Assembly (NCBI GenBank): GCA_963837775.1
Contig: CAWIOX010000030.1
Span: 372,001-436,000 of the forward strand
DNA length: 64,000 bases
Direction of reading: 5' to 3'
Origin: CAWIOX01 sp963837775
GTDB lineage: Bacteria; Pseudomonadota; Gammaproteobacteria; Burkholderiales; Burkholderiaceae_D
In this document: positions 8,314 to 17,284 of the stretch, piece by piece
How the letters are laid out: every line of letters begins with the position of its first letter
Position numbering within the stretch: the stretch's first letter is position 1
The notes under the pieces: model-generated
What the model saw: the letters and a program-made list of their open reading frames with translations, nothing else
The model's database searches: none
What the model was told of the DNA's origin: nothing
Position numbers and translations under genes: made by a program

Positions 8314-10815
8314 ATGAAAAATACTTCTAAAACACTGACACTCACCACCAAAACTGAGAGACCGGGTTCGACGCCATTGACGCTGCCTAAAACAACGCTG
8401 ACCCATGTACTGGAAAATGCCGAATTGCCCAACAAGGTGACCGTCGTCACCAAGCGCTCCCGGCTGGCGGTCAAAGCGGAGCCGCTTGCGGTTCCGGAAG
8501 CGGTCGCGCCGGTCGGCGCAGAGCCGACGCCGGCAGCAAGTCCGGAACCGGTTCTTGACGCGCAGGAATCAGCGCCGGCGGTTGCCAAGGTAGCGGTCGT
8601 GGTCAAGAAAGCCAGGGCCAAGACCGTGGTGGTGCCTGCCAAGCCTGCGGTCCAGCCGGAAAGCGCGCCGGAAGCCAGTCCGATGACAGGCCAGGTGGTC
8701 AATCAGACCACCGATGCCGCGGTGCTGGCGGCGATCGATACCTCCGGTTATTTCCTGCCGTCGGTCAAGGTGCCGGGCCGGCGCGGACGCAAGCCGAAGG
8801 AATTCCAGCCCGAGAACGACGAAGTTGCCGCATTGAACGCGGTCGAACGCTCCGAACTGAAATCGGTCGCCAAGGCGAAAAATCGTACCGCGAAAGAAAA
8901 AGCCCTGCTCAAGGACGCGCTGTCCGGCGACGGCGAAACCACGACCGAAGATATCGAGCAGCGCCGCAGCAAATTGCTGGCGCTGATCAAGTTCGGCAAG
9001 GAGCGCGGTTTCCTGACCAACGCCGAGATCAACGATCATCTGCCGGAAAACATTTTCGAGCCGGAAGCCATTGAAGCCATCATCAGCACCTTCAATGACA
9101 TGGGTATCGCGGTCTATGAAAAGGCGCCGGATGCCGACTCATTGTTGTTGACCGACAATGTGGCGACCGTCACCAGCGATGACGAAGCCGAAGCCGGCGC
9201 CGAAGTGGCGCTGCTGACCGTCGATTCCGATTTTGGCCGCACCACCGATCCGGTGCGCATGTACATGCGTGAAATGGGCGCGCGCGACCTGCTCACGCGG
9301 GCCGGTGAAATCGAGATCGCCAAGCGCATCGAAGGCGGCCTGAAGGACATGATCCAGGCCATTTCCGCCTGCCCGATCACGATCGCCGAGATCATCGCTG
9401 CGGCAGAAAAAATCGCCAACGATGAAGTCAAGATCGATGAAATCGTCGATGGCCTGGTCGATCCGGATACATCCGACGAGCATGCGGCGGCAAGCGGCGC
9501 GCATGACGACGAAGACGACGAAGATGATGAAGACGATGAAGAAGACGAATCCGACAGCGGCGGCATCGGCGGCGCAGCCGGCTTTACTGCCGAGCAGATC
9601 GCGCAGCTGAAGAAAGTCGCGCTGGCAAAATTCGCGATCATCTCGACCCAGTTCGACAAGATGCGCAAGGCCAATGACAGCGGCGCTTACAAGTCGGACG
9701 CGTACAACAAGGCGCAGGCCGCCATTTCATACGAGCTGCTGGGCATCCGCTTCACCGCCAAAGTGGTCGAGAAACTGTGCGACACGCTGCGCGGCCAGGT
9801 CGACGAAGTGCGCCACATCGAAAAGCAGTTGCTGGAAATCGTGGTCAACAAGTGCGGCATGCCGCGCACCCACTTCATCAAGGTATTTCCCGGCAACGAA
9901 ACCAGGCTGGAGTGGGTCGATGGCGAAGTCGATGCCGGCCACCCGTACAGCGTCGTGCTGGGGCGCAACGTGCCGGCAGTCAAGCAGTTGCAGGAGAAAC
10001 TGATCGCGTTGCAGGCCCGCGTCGCGTTGCCGCTGCCGGATCTGCGCGCAATCAACAAGCAAATGTCGGCCGGCGAAATGCGCACCCGCCGGGCCAAGCG
10101 CGAGATGACGGAAGCCAACCTGCGGCTGGTGATCTCGATTGCCAAGAAATACGTGAACCGCGGCCTGCAATTCCTCGACCTGATTCAGGAAGGCAACATC
10201 GGCCTGCTGAAAGCGGTCGACAAGTTCGAATACCGCCGCGGCTACAAGTTCTCGACCTATGCGACCTGGTGGATCCGTCAGGCGATCACCCGTTCGATCG
10301 CCGATCAGGCGCGCACCATCCGGGTTCCGGTCCACATGATCGAAACCATCAACAAGATGAACCGGATCTCGCGCCAGGTGCTGCAGTCGACCGGTGCCGA
10401 GCCGGATGCGGCGCTGCTGGCGCTGAAGATGGACATGCCGGAAAACAAGATCCGCGAAATCATGAAGATCGCCAAAGAGCCGATTTCAATGGAAACCCCG
10501 ATGGGCGAGGACAGCGATTCGCAACTGGGCGACTTCATCGAGGACAACCACACGCTGGCGCCGGCCGACGCCGCGCTGCATTCGTCGATGCGCAACGTGG
10601 TCAAGGATGTGCTGGACTCGCTCACGCCGCGCGAAGCCAAGGTGCTGCGCATGCGCTACGGCCTGGAAATGTCGTCCGACCATACGCTGGAAGAAGTCGG
10701 CAAGCAGTTCGACGTGACCCGTGAACGGATCCGCCAGATCGAAGCCAAGGCGATGAGCAAGCTGCGCCAGCCGTCGCGCTCGGACAAGCTCAAGACCTTT
10801 ACCGGCGCCAATTAA
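8314..10815 (+). CDS. rpoD: RNA polymerase primary sigma factor RpoD (sigma-70)
   Basis: 833 residues. The first ~200 form a low-complexity Ala/Pro/Val/Lys-rich extension not found in the E. coli protein. Region 1.1 is at ~215-272, region 1.2 at ~306-342 (DPVRMYMREMG), an acidic Asp/Glu run at ~398-416 within the non-conserved region, region 2 at ~600-675 (NLRLVISIAKKY, FLDLIQEGNIGL, YATWWIRQAI) and region 4 at ~771-833 (HTLEEVGKQFDVTRERIRQIEA). All promoter-recognition helices are intact. Extensions of this kind are common in Burkholderiales RpoD. A repeat copy begins 26 nt after the stop. Confidence 0.97.
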   Translation: MKNTSKTLTLTTKTERPGSTPLTLPKTTLTHVLENAELPNKVTVVTKRSRLAVKAEPLAVPEAVAPVGAEPTPAASPEPVLDAQESAPAVAKVAVVVKKARAKTVVVPAKPAVQPESAPEASPMTGQVVNQTTDAAVLAAIDTSGYFLPSVKVPGRRGRKPKEFQPENDEVAALNAVERSELKSVAKAKNRTAKEKALLKDALSGDGETTTEDIEQRRSKLLALIKFGKERGFLTNAEINDHLPENIFEPEAIEAIISTFNDMGIAVYEKAPDADSLLLTDNVATVTSDDEAEAGAEVALLTVDSDFGRTTDPVRMYMREMGARDLLTRAGEIEIAKRIEGGLKDMIQAISACPITIAEIIAAAEKIANDEVKIDEIVDGLVDPDTSDEHAAASGAHDDEDDEDDEDDEEDESDSGGIGGAAGFTAEQIAQLKKVALAKFAIISTQFDKMRKANDSGAYKSDAYNKAQAAISYELLGIRFTAKVVEKLCDTLRGQVDEVRHIEKQLLEIVVNKCGMPRTHFIKVFPGNETRLEWVDGEVDAGHPYSVVLGRNVPAVKQLQEKLIALQARVALPLPDLRAINKQMSAGEMRTRRAKREMTEANLRLVISIAKKYVNRGLQFLDLIQEGNIGLLKAVDKFEYRRGYKFSTYATWWIRQAITRSIADQARTIRVPVHMIETINKMNRISRQVLQSTGAEPDAALLALKMDMPENKIREIMKIAKEPISMETPMGEDSDSQLGDFIEDNHTLAPADAALHSSMRNVVKDVLDSLTPREAKVLRMRYGLEMSSDHTLEEVGKQFDVTRERIRQIEAKAMSKLRQPSRSDKLKTFTGAN

Positions 10816-10841
10816 ACGCCTGCCCGCCGCCTTGGCCTGGG

Positions 10842-10917
10842 AAATATACTGGCCACTGTATTTATGACAGGCCGCTGAATATATGCGGCAAAGGTAGTGT
10901 TTTGGTTGATACTCCCC
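10842..10917 (+). repeat. 75-bp intergenic repeat, copy 2
   Basis: Forward copy starting 26 nt after rpoD: AAATATAC ... ACTGTATTTAT, GAATATATGCGGCA, GTGTTTT and ATACTCCCC. The usual CCAATGAA is changed to CCGCTGAA. After it, 10918-11133 shows no gene. Confidence 0.85.
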
Positions 10918-11133
10918 TGAATCAACCATACTGGCGGGTTTGCCAAGTTCCTTTCCTGGCGTTGCCGGTTCGCGCTGCTCAGTGCGAACCGGTCCCGAGC
11001 CAGCTCCGCATGCGCCAGCCCATTTTGTAATGAATTGTTTCCAGCGCTTTCATTCTGCTTCCCGGACGTCTAGAAATAAGTAAGGCTTGCGCAATTGCGG
11101 GTCGCGCATGCCGTGTGCTGTGAGGTGATCATC

Positions 11134-11487
11134 ATGAAAACGATCAAGTTTGCGTTGTTGCTTGCCATCCTGTTCGGCGCAGCTGCCGTTGAGCCGGCGT
11201 GGGCCGCCCGGGTTCACCATGGCGGCGTGCGCGGACGGGCCCATGTCGGCGTCTTCATTGGCGCGCCGCTGCTCTGGCCGTATTACCCTGGGCCGTATTA
11301 TCCCGGGCCTTATTACTATCCGCCCGTCGTCGCGCAGCCTTCATCGCCGCCGCTCTATATCGAGCAGGAACCCTTGTTTGCGCAGCAGTACTGGTACTTC
11401 TGCCGCAATCCGCAGGGGTATTACCCTTACGTAAAACAGTGCCTGTCAGGCTGGCTGCAGGTGGTGCCGCAGCCTCCTGGCAAATGA
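11134..11487 (+). CDS. small exported Pro/Tyr-rich protein
   Basis: 117 residues with a signal peptide ending at AWA|ARVHHG. The mature part has PYYPGPYYPGPYYYPP repeats and two Cys (in FCRNPQGYYPYVKQC), a layout common in short outer-surface proteins of Burkholderiales. Function unknown. The start at 11134 is preceded by GAGGTGA at a good distance. The stop is 14 bp before the next gene, so the two probably share a transcript. Confidence 0.65.
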   Translation: MKTIKFALLLAILFGAAAVEPAWAARVHHGGVRGRAHVGVFIGAPLLWPYYPGPYYPGPYYYPPVVAQPSSPPLYIEQEPLFAQQYWYFCRNPQGYYPYVKQCLSGWLQVVPQPPGK

Positions 11488-11501
11488 ACGGAGCCGATAT
11501 C

Positions 11502-12017
11502 ATGGTAAAAACCTTGCGCTTTTCCCCGTTGCTGGTCCTGCTGTTGCTGGGCGCCTGCGTCTCGATGCCATCCGGGCCGAGCGTGCTGGTGCTGCCGGGA
11601 ACAGGCAAGAATTTCGACCAGTTCCGGGCCGATGATGTTTCATGCAGGCAATATGCGCAGTATCAGCTGGGCGGTGCGACGCCGGATCAGGTCGCAGTAG
11701 ATAGCGGCGTGCGCAGTGCCGCGCTGGGTACGGTGCTGGGTGCGGCTGCCGGCGCCGCCATCAATGGCAGAAGCGGGGCCGGTGCCGGCGCAGGAGCCGG
11801 TCTGCTGTTTGGCGGCCTGTCCGGAGCGAGCGCGGGCAACGCCTCCGCTTATGGCGCGCAGCGGCGCTACGATTTTTCTTACCAGCAATGCATGTATGCC
11901 AAAGGCCACCGGGTGCCGGTGTCCGGCCGCTTCACCAATGAGGTGCATCCTCCGGCCAGCGGCTATGCGGTCCCGCCGCCCAACACGCCGCCGCCTGGCA
12001 TGACGCCGCGCTATTGA
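11502..12017 (+). CDS. glycine-zipper lipoprotein
   Basis: 171 residues. LLLLLGAC is a lipobox, so the protein is probably lipidated at the Cys and anchored in a membrane. Residues ~70-115 are Gly/Ala-rich (GTVLGAAAGAAINGRSGAGAGAG), a glycine-zipper segment that may insert in or lie along a membrane. Two further Cys and a Pro-rich tail follow. GGAG lies ~8 nt before the ATG at 11502, so this was preferred over the ATG at 11484. Function unknown; glycine-zipper lipoproteins are often envelope-stress factors. A strong terminator follows. Confidence 0.75.
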   Translation: MVKTLRFSPLLVLLLLGACVSMPSGPSVLVLPGTGKNFDQFRADDVSCRQYAQYQLGGATPDQVAVDSGVRSAALGTVLGAAAGAAINGRSGAGAGAGAGLLFGGLSGASAGNASAYGAQRRYDFSYQQCMYAKGHRVPVSGRFTNEVHPPASGYAVPPPNTPPPGMTPRY

Positions 12018-12036
12018 AAGAACTTGCGAAAAAATG

Positions 12037-12079
12037 AATGAAGGGCAGGGTGCGTCGCACGCATCCTGCCCTTCATTTT
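12037..12079. terminator. bidirectional intrinsic terminator
   Basis: A perfect 13-bp stem (AATGAAGGGCAGG with CCTGCCCTTCATT), a 15-nt loop, a T-run on the right and an A-run on the left. It sits between convergent genes ending at 12017 and 12109 and can serve both. Confidence 0.9.
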
Positions 12080-12108
12080 GGTAGCGGATCGCCGGGAGTC
12101 GACGCGGC

Positions 12109-12570
12109 TCAGTCCTCGTTGCGATGTTTGTTGCCATGGCCCTTGCCATGGCCGTGCTCTTTGCCGCCCCGGTCGTCATTATAGCCACCGTGCTCATTGC
12201 CGCCATGGCGTTCACCCCGGTCATCGTGACGTCCACGATGGCGCGGCACGTATACATCGTTGTACCAGTTGTCCTGCACGAAATAGACTTGCCGGCCGCA
12301 GGCGCCGTATTGGCGGCAGTGCTTGCCCCAGTGCTTGGCGTGGCCCGGCGGCACATGCAGGTAGATCGGCTGGCCCACCACGCGTACCGGCCGCTGGATC
12401 ATGATCGGCTGCTGGTAGATCAGCTGCGGCGGTGGCGCATTGCCGATGTTGATCTGGCCGTAGAAGCCGGGTTCGCCGACGTTAATCGATACGCCGACGT
12501 CGGACGCCAGCGCCGGGGCAGTCGCCACTGCAACTGCTGCCGCGAATAGGAAATATTTCATCTGCTTCAT
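12109..12570 (-). CDS. exported protein with His/Gly/Asp-rich tail
   Basis: 153 residues with a signal peptide ending near ALA|SDVGVS. The mature N-half has GQINIGNAPPPQLIYQQPIMIQ and then GQPIYLHVPPGHAKHWGKHC, a pattern shared by many short secreted proteins of Burkholderiales. A C-terminal ~45 residues of His, Gly, Asp, Lys and Arg could bind metal ions, but no defined site is visible. AAGGAG 8 nt upstream supports the ATG at 12570. Function unknown. Confidence 0.65.
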   Translation of the reverse strand: MKQMKYFLFAAAVAVATAPALASDVGVSINVGEPGFYGQINIGNAPPPQLIYQQPIMIQRPVRVVGQPIYLHVPPGHAKHWGKHCRQYGACGRQVYFVQDNWYNDVYVPRHRGRHDDRGERHGGNEHGGYNDDRGGKEHGHGKGHGNKHRNED

Positions 12571-12759
12571 GTTCAAACTCCTTGGTGTCGGTAAAAGCCA
12601 CTCTACGCTCAAGCGCGTCATTTTAAAGTAGGTGGCAGGCATTTAATTTCTTATACCACAGACTTGCAATGCCGTATGTTGGGAAACACACATAGCAGGC
12701 AAGCGCCTGGATGCGTTAAAAACCATAGCGGCAGTAGCGGCAGCCGTTTCAGCCAATGA

Positions 12760-12833
12760 AAATATACTGGCACCTGTATTTTTAAAATGCCAATGAATAT
12801 CTGCGGCAGAAGCAGTGTTTTTGCCTATACCCC
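12760..12833 (+). repeat. 75-bp intergenic repeat, copy 3
   Basis: Nearest to the consensus: AAATATACTGG, CCTGTATTTTT, CCAATGAATATCTGCGGCA, GTGTTTTT, TATACCCC. Its C-rich end lies 34 nt from the stop of the minus-strand gene at 12868. Confidence 0.9.
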
Positions 12834-12867
12834 ACCATAAATGGCGATTATTGGGAGTCCTGCAGGG

Positions 12868-13754
12868 CTAAAATCCGCGCGCGCCCTGCATGCCGCCGGT
12901 ATGCACGGCGACGATGCGCTCGTCGGCGCGGAAAAAGCCGCTGTGCGCCATCTGCCTCAACGCATGAAACAGCTTGCCGGTGTACACCGGCTCGACCGGC
13001 ACTCCGGTTTCCTGTGAGAAATCGCTGCAAAACTGCCGCAGCGCCGGCGGCGCCTTGCCGTAGCCGCCGTGATGGCAATCGGTCAGCAGGGTGTAATTGT
13101 CGTAAGCCGGATAGCCGGCCTGGCGCAGCAGCAATGCGATTTCATCACGCAGATAGTCGGCATGCTTCAGCACCGCGACCCCGATCACGCGCCCGCGCCC
13201 CTGCATGCCGGCCAGCAGGCCGGCCAGCGTCGCGCCGGTGCCGCACGCGACGATCATCGTATCGGGAACGAAGGGCAGTTCGTCCACCAGCTCCGCCACG
13301 CCGCGCAGCGCGGCCGGTGCGCTGCCGCCTTCCGGCAGCCACACATGCTCATCGCCCGCGTCGCCTCACATGCCGGCGCCACTGCTGCGGATGCGCGCGC
13401 AGCGCCCGGTAATCGTCGCGCGACACGAACATGAACCCGCATCCCGAGCCGGCGGCAGTCATCCAGCGTCGCAGTATTCACCCCATCCGCGCCGCGCACC
13501 AGTCCGACAGTCGGATGACCCAGCAGCGCGCCCGCATGCGCCAGCGCATGCAGATGGTTCGACCACGGCCCGCCCATCGTCACCAGCGTCACACTGCGGC
13601 CGCGCAGCGCCAGCAGCGGATATTTCAGCTTGCGAAATTTGTTGCCCGACACCTGCGCATGCAGCAAATCGTCGCGCTTGACCCACACCTTGCAGCCGGC
13701 AAACAGGGGGCCGGCGAGCGGCTGGCAGGGCGATGGCTGGTGCGGAAATGGCAT
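12868..13754 (-). CDS. D-cysteine desulfhydrase / ACC deaminase family PLP enzyme (frameshifted)
   Basis: About 295 residues once two breaks (near 13432 and 13365) are read through. The N-terminal part has KRDDLLHAQVSGNKFRKLKY with the PLP-binding Lys and GGPWSNHLHA for substrate carboxylate binding. The C-terminal part has ACGTGATLAGL, the phosphate-binding loop, and ends at VHTGGMQG. This family cleaves D-cysteine or 1-aminocyclopropane-1-carboxylate; which one cannot be settled here. The middle reads correctly only in a third frame (GFMFVSRDDYRALR), so the breaks look like base-calling errors rather than decay. Confidence 0.8.
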
Positions 13755-13818
13755 AGGGTGCTCACGAAGCGGGAAGAGAAGGGGGATTCTAGCGCCTTGC
13801 CAGGTTGCGGTGTGCAGC

Positions 13819-13917
13819 TTACGGCCTTTGCTCCGGCACCCTCAGATAGATGATGTAGTACACCAGGCCCACCAGCACGCTGCCGCCGATGATGTTGCCC
13901 AGTATTGGCTGCGTCAT
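13819..13917 (-). pseudogene. C-terminal relic of a formate/nitrite transporter (FNT family)
   Basis: A 33-codon open frame reads MTQPILGNIIGGSVLVGLVYYIIYLR and a short tail. LGNIIGGS...GLVY is the last transmembrane helix of FocA/NirC-type channels. The remaining ~250 residues are absent upstream, where the next 120 bp lead directly into an unrelated gene on the other strand. It is therefore a deletion remnant. It is too short to appear as an ordinary gene. Confidence 0.7.
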
Positions 13918-14039
13918 TCGCGCACGACCGGATTCGATCCACGGCAGTTGCTCAGTGCGCTAGCGCACCGACAGATCCCGGCGCTTGCGGGCAAGCTGTT
14001 TCCATGGACACCAAGACGGCTACCCAAAAAGGACTGAAA

Positions 14040-14988
14040 ATGAAACTTCGCTACCCGCTTATTGCGTTATCGATGCTGCTTGGATCGATCACCTCAGTGC
14101 AGGCCCAGATCAGCGTCGGCATCGGCATGCCCGGCATCAGTATCGGCATCAACATGCCGGTGTATCCGAATCTGGTCTTGATACCCGGCTATCCGGTCTA
14201 TTACGACCCGCGCGCGAATTCGAATTATTTCTTTTACGACGGTCTGTACTGGGTGTACCAGGAAGATAACTGGTATGCGAGCAGCTGGTACAACGGACCG
14301 TGGCAATTGACGCAGCCTGAATATGTGCCGCTGTTTGTGCTGCGCGTTCCGGTGCGCTATTACCGCCAGCCTCCGGTGTATTTCCGCGGCTGGCGCGCCG
14401 ACGCGCCGCCACGTTGGGGCGATCACTGGGGCAGCGACTGGCAGCAGCGTCGAAGCGGTTGGGACCGCTGGGACCGCCGCTCCGCGCCAAGAGCTGCACC
14501 GTTGCCGGTCTATCAGCGGCAGTATTCGGGCAATCGCTATCCGCGCGCGGCAGAGCAACAGCATTCGATCCAGGCCGAGAGGTACCGCTACCAGCCGCGT
14601 GATCCTGTAACGCAGCAGCACCTTCAGCAGCGCGGCAACCCGGACAACGAGCGCGCCAGGCCGCGCAACAGCAGATGCCTGCGCAACAGCGCGGCAACCC
14701 GGACAACGAGCGCGCAGGCCGCAAGCGCCTGTGCCGCCGTCGCGGCAGCAACAACAGGATACACAGACGGATCAGCAACGGCAGCCGGTGCAGCCGCCGC
14801 CGCGAATCCAGCACCCCCAGGCTGAACCGCAAGACAGGGGCCGCGAGAACAGGGCTGAACGGCAAGACCGGGGGCAGGAGGGCAACGCTGAGCCGCAAAA
14901 CAGGGAGCGCGGGAACAGGGGCGAACAGCAGAACCGCGGGCGGGGGCACCGGATCGAAGAAGAAGGACGCGATCAGGATCGCCGTTAA
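14040..14988 (+). CDS. exported YXWGXW-type protein with repetitive tail (frameshifted)
   Basis: The signal peptide ends at SVQA|QISVGIG. The mature N-half (~25-130) holds GIGMPGISIGINMPVYP, the YFFYDGLYWVYQEDNWYASSWYNGPW aromatic block and PVRYYRQPP, features of a widespread family of secreted proteins of unknown function. From residue ~165 the tail is Gln/Arg/Pro-rich and contains QRGNPDNERA twice. The frame breaks near 14665 and 14735; past both, the tail reads QAPVPPSRQQQQ and continues to a stop at 14988. Probably periplasmic or surface-exposed. Confidence 0.65.
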
Positions 14989-15014
14989 GGCGCATGCCGG
15001 GAAGGCGGCTCGGA

Positions 15015-15551
15015 ATGGCTAAGCACTCGTACCCGCTGTCCAAGGTTTATGGTTTGCTGGAGCCGGGGCCGGTGGTGCTGCTCACCACCGCGCACAAGGG
15101 CAAAGCCAACGTCATGACGATGTCGTGGCACACGATGATGGAATTCGAGCCGCCGCTGGTGGGCTGCATCGTCAGCGAGCGCGATTTCAGCTTCGAAGCG
15201 CTGACGGCGACGCGTCAATGCGTACTCAACATCCCGAGCGCCGAGATGGCGGAGAAAGTGGTGGGCTGCGGCAATACCTCCGGCCGCAGCGAGGACAAGT
15301 TCGCGTCCTTCGGGCTGACGCCGGTGCCGGCTTCATTGGTCGACGCGCCGCAGATCGCCGAATGCTACGCCAACCTGGAGTGCCGGGTGGTCGATACGCG
15401 GCTGGTGAACCGCTACAACTTCTTCGTGCTCGAGGTGGTCAAGGCCTGGATCGACCCGGCCTGCAAAAACCCCCACACGCTTCATCACCGGGGGCGGGGT
15501 GTTTTCATGGTGAGCGGCAAGACGATCAAGCTGCCGTCGAAGATGAAGTGA
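15015..15551 (+). CDS. flavin reductase-like FMN-binding protein
   Basis: 178 residues. GPVVLLTTAHKGKANVMTMSWHTMMEFEPPLVGC is the FMN-binding N-terminus of the flavin reductase-like split-barrel family, followed by VLNIPSAEMAEKVVGCGNTSG. The C-terminal LHHRGRGVFMVSGKTIKLPS is conserved in a bacterial subfamily of unknown partner. Likely a cytoplasmic flavoprotein reductase. The ATG at 15015 was preferred over an in-frame start 21 bp upstream, because protein similarity begins at AKHSYPLSKVYGL. Confidence 0.8.
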   Translation: MAKHSYPLSKVYGLLEPGPVVLLTTAHKGKANVMTMSWHTMMEFEPPLVGCIVSERDFSFEALTATRQCVLNIPSAEMAEKVVGCGNTSGRSEDKFASFGLTPVPASLVDAPQIAECYANLECRVVDTRLVNRYNFFVLEVVKAWIDPACKNPHTLHHRGRGVFMVSGKTIKLPSKMK

Positions 15552-15681
15552 TTTGCCTGTTAGACGAGGCTCCGGAGCGGTGATTTATCTGGTAAATAAT
15601 TGTTGCAATGTAAGTAAGCAAAATGGTGCTTGCCTGACCTGATTTCATTCGCGCTCAGCCGCATCCGGATAAAATCCTCCG

Positions 15682-16336
15682 ATGACACTGATATCCGCCA
15701 CCAAACGCCCGATTTGCCCAAGTTGCCTGCGCCCGCAACAGCACCTGCATCTGCCAGTGGATCACGCCGACCGCGCATGCGGTCGAGGTGCTGATCCTGC
15801 AGCATCCGCTGGAAGTCGCGAACGCCAAGGGCAGCGCGCGGCTGTTGCATCTGAGCCTGCCGCACAGCCGGCTGGTGACCGGCGAGGTGTTTGCCGAGGC
15901 GGAGTTGCAGGCGCTGCTGACCGCGCCGCTCAAGCCTGAAGCGGCGGCGCAGACGCCGAAGCACGCGATCCTGCTGTATCCGGACACGCCGGAAGACGCG
16001 GCGCTGGGGATGCCGGCGCCGCCGCTGCTGGCGCCGGACTTGCTGCGCGAGCCGTCGCAATTGCGCCTGATCGTGCTGGACGGCACCTGGCGCAAGAGCC
16101 GCAAGATGCTTTACCTGAACCCGCTGCTGCAACGCTTGCCGCGCCTGCCGCTGCGCGACATGCCGGCCTCGCATTACCTGATCCGCAAGGCGCACCGGCC
16201 GGACCAGCTGTCGACGCTGGAGGCGACCTGCGCCGCGCTGATGCAGCTGGAGGGCGGCGTCGAGCAGTTCCAGCCCTTGCTGGCTGCGTTCGACGGCTTT
16301 GTCGCGCAGCAGCTGGGGTATCGGACAGGCGTGTAG
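15682..16336 (+). CDS. DTW-domain tRNA-uridine aminocarboxypropyltransferase (frameshifted)
   Basis: About 217 residues after reading through one break near 15745. The N-terminus RPICPSCLRPQQH..CICQW carries the zinc-type cysteines of the family. The middle has LILQHPLE, LYPDTPEDA and the DTW-like LIVLDGTWRKSRKML; HYLIRKAHRPDQLSTLEA follows. This family transfers the 3-amino-3-carboxypropyl group of SAM to tRNA uridine (acp3U). A repeat copy separates it from the convergent bioC. Confidence 0.8.
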
Positions 16337-16405
16337 GGCGGGTGAAACCCGCCGAATCATGCGGAATCGGCTGCCGACGGCCTGCATTTGCATTTCTTTG
16401 CCTGA

Positions 16406-16480
16406 AAATATACTGGCACCTGTATTTTTAAAGTGCCAATGAAACCGTGCGGGAAGCTGGGTGTTTAAAGGCATACCCCC
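16406..16480 (+). repeat. 75-bp intergenic repeat, copy 4
   Basis: Forward copy in a 3'-3' intergenic space: AAATATACTGG, CCTGTATTTTT, TGCCAATGAAACCGTGCGGG, CATACCCCC. Its C-rich end is 17 nt from the bioC stop at 16498. Confidence 0.9.
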
Positions 16481-16497
16481 GTTAAAACTGAAATATG

Positions 16498-17284
16498 TCA
16501 GCCCCGTTTGGCGGCAAATCCGAACACCACTTCGTAGGTCGCCGGCAGCAGGCCGTCGCCATCGCGCAGCGCTTCGTAACGCGCTTGCGCGGCTTGCCAT
16601 GCGGTTTTGCCCATCATGCTGCGGCGCCGGTTGCCGCCGATCTGGTTGGCGCCGATGCCGCGGATGGTGGCCAGCAGGGTCTTGAAATCGCGGTGGCGGG
16701 TGATCCAGTTTTCGCGCTCGATGTGGATGCGCTCGAAGCCGGCGGCGGCCAGCGCCGCCTCGACCTCGGTTGCGGCGGCGAACGGCAGCACGCGGCGGTG
16801 CGCGTCGATGCCGGCGAAAGCGCTGTCCAGTTCATGCAGCGTGTTGGGTCCCAGCGTGGAAAACAGCAGCAGCCCGCCGGGCGCGAGCACCCGCTGCAGT
16901 TCGGCGTAGGCCAGCGCCGGCTGGCACCATTGCAGCGCCAGGCTGGACCAGGCCAGATCGAAGCTGGCGTCGGCGAACGGCAGGCGTTCCAGATCGCCGC
17001 AGACGCTGGCGATGCCGCGCGCCAGCGTCTTGCGCGCCATTTCCGGCGCCAGATCGCAGCCGACCACCAGCGCGTCGGGCCAGTGCTGGCGCAGCAGGCT
17101 GGCGCCGTAACCGGTGCCGCAGCCGCCGTCGAGGATGCGCAGCGGTTTTCGTTGCGGTTTCCATATCGGGCAGCGTTGCCGCCAGCCGCTCGCAGACCTG
17201 GTGCTGGAATTGCGCCATCGCGTCGTAGGCGCCGGCGGCGCGGTCGAAGGCGGCGCTGACCTTGCTCTTGTCGATGTCAGGCAT
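16498..17284 (-). CDS. bioC: malonyl-ACP O-methyltransferase BioC (frameshifted)
   Basis: About 262 residues when one break near 17150 is read through. It starts MPDIDKSKVSAAFDRAAGAYD, the typical BioC opening, overlapping the bioH stop by 8 bp. The SAM-binding loop (LDGGCGTGYGAS) spans the break, and VVGCDLAPEM and DLAWSSLALQWC follow. BioC methylates malonyl-ACP to start pimeloyl synthesis for biotin. It is encoded directly after bioF and bioH, which confirms the pathway. The break is most likely a sequencing error. Confidence 0.88.

Noticed and set aside
12760..12790. Sigma-54 promoter in the repeat (TGGCAC then a T-rich stretch)
   Set aside because: The -12 TTGC element is missing and other copies lack the TGGCAC.
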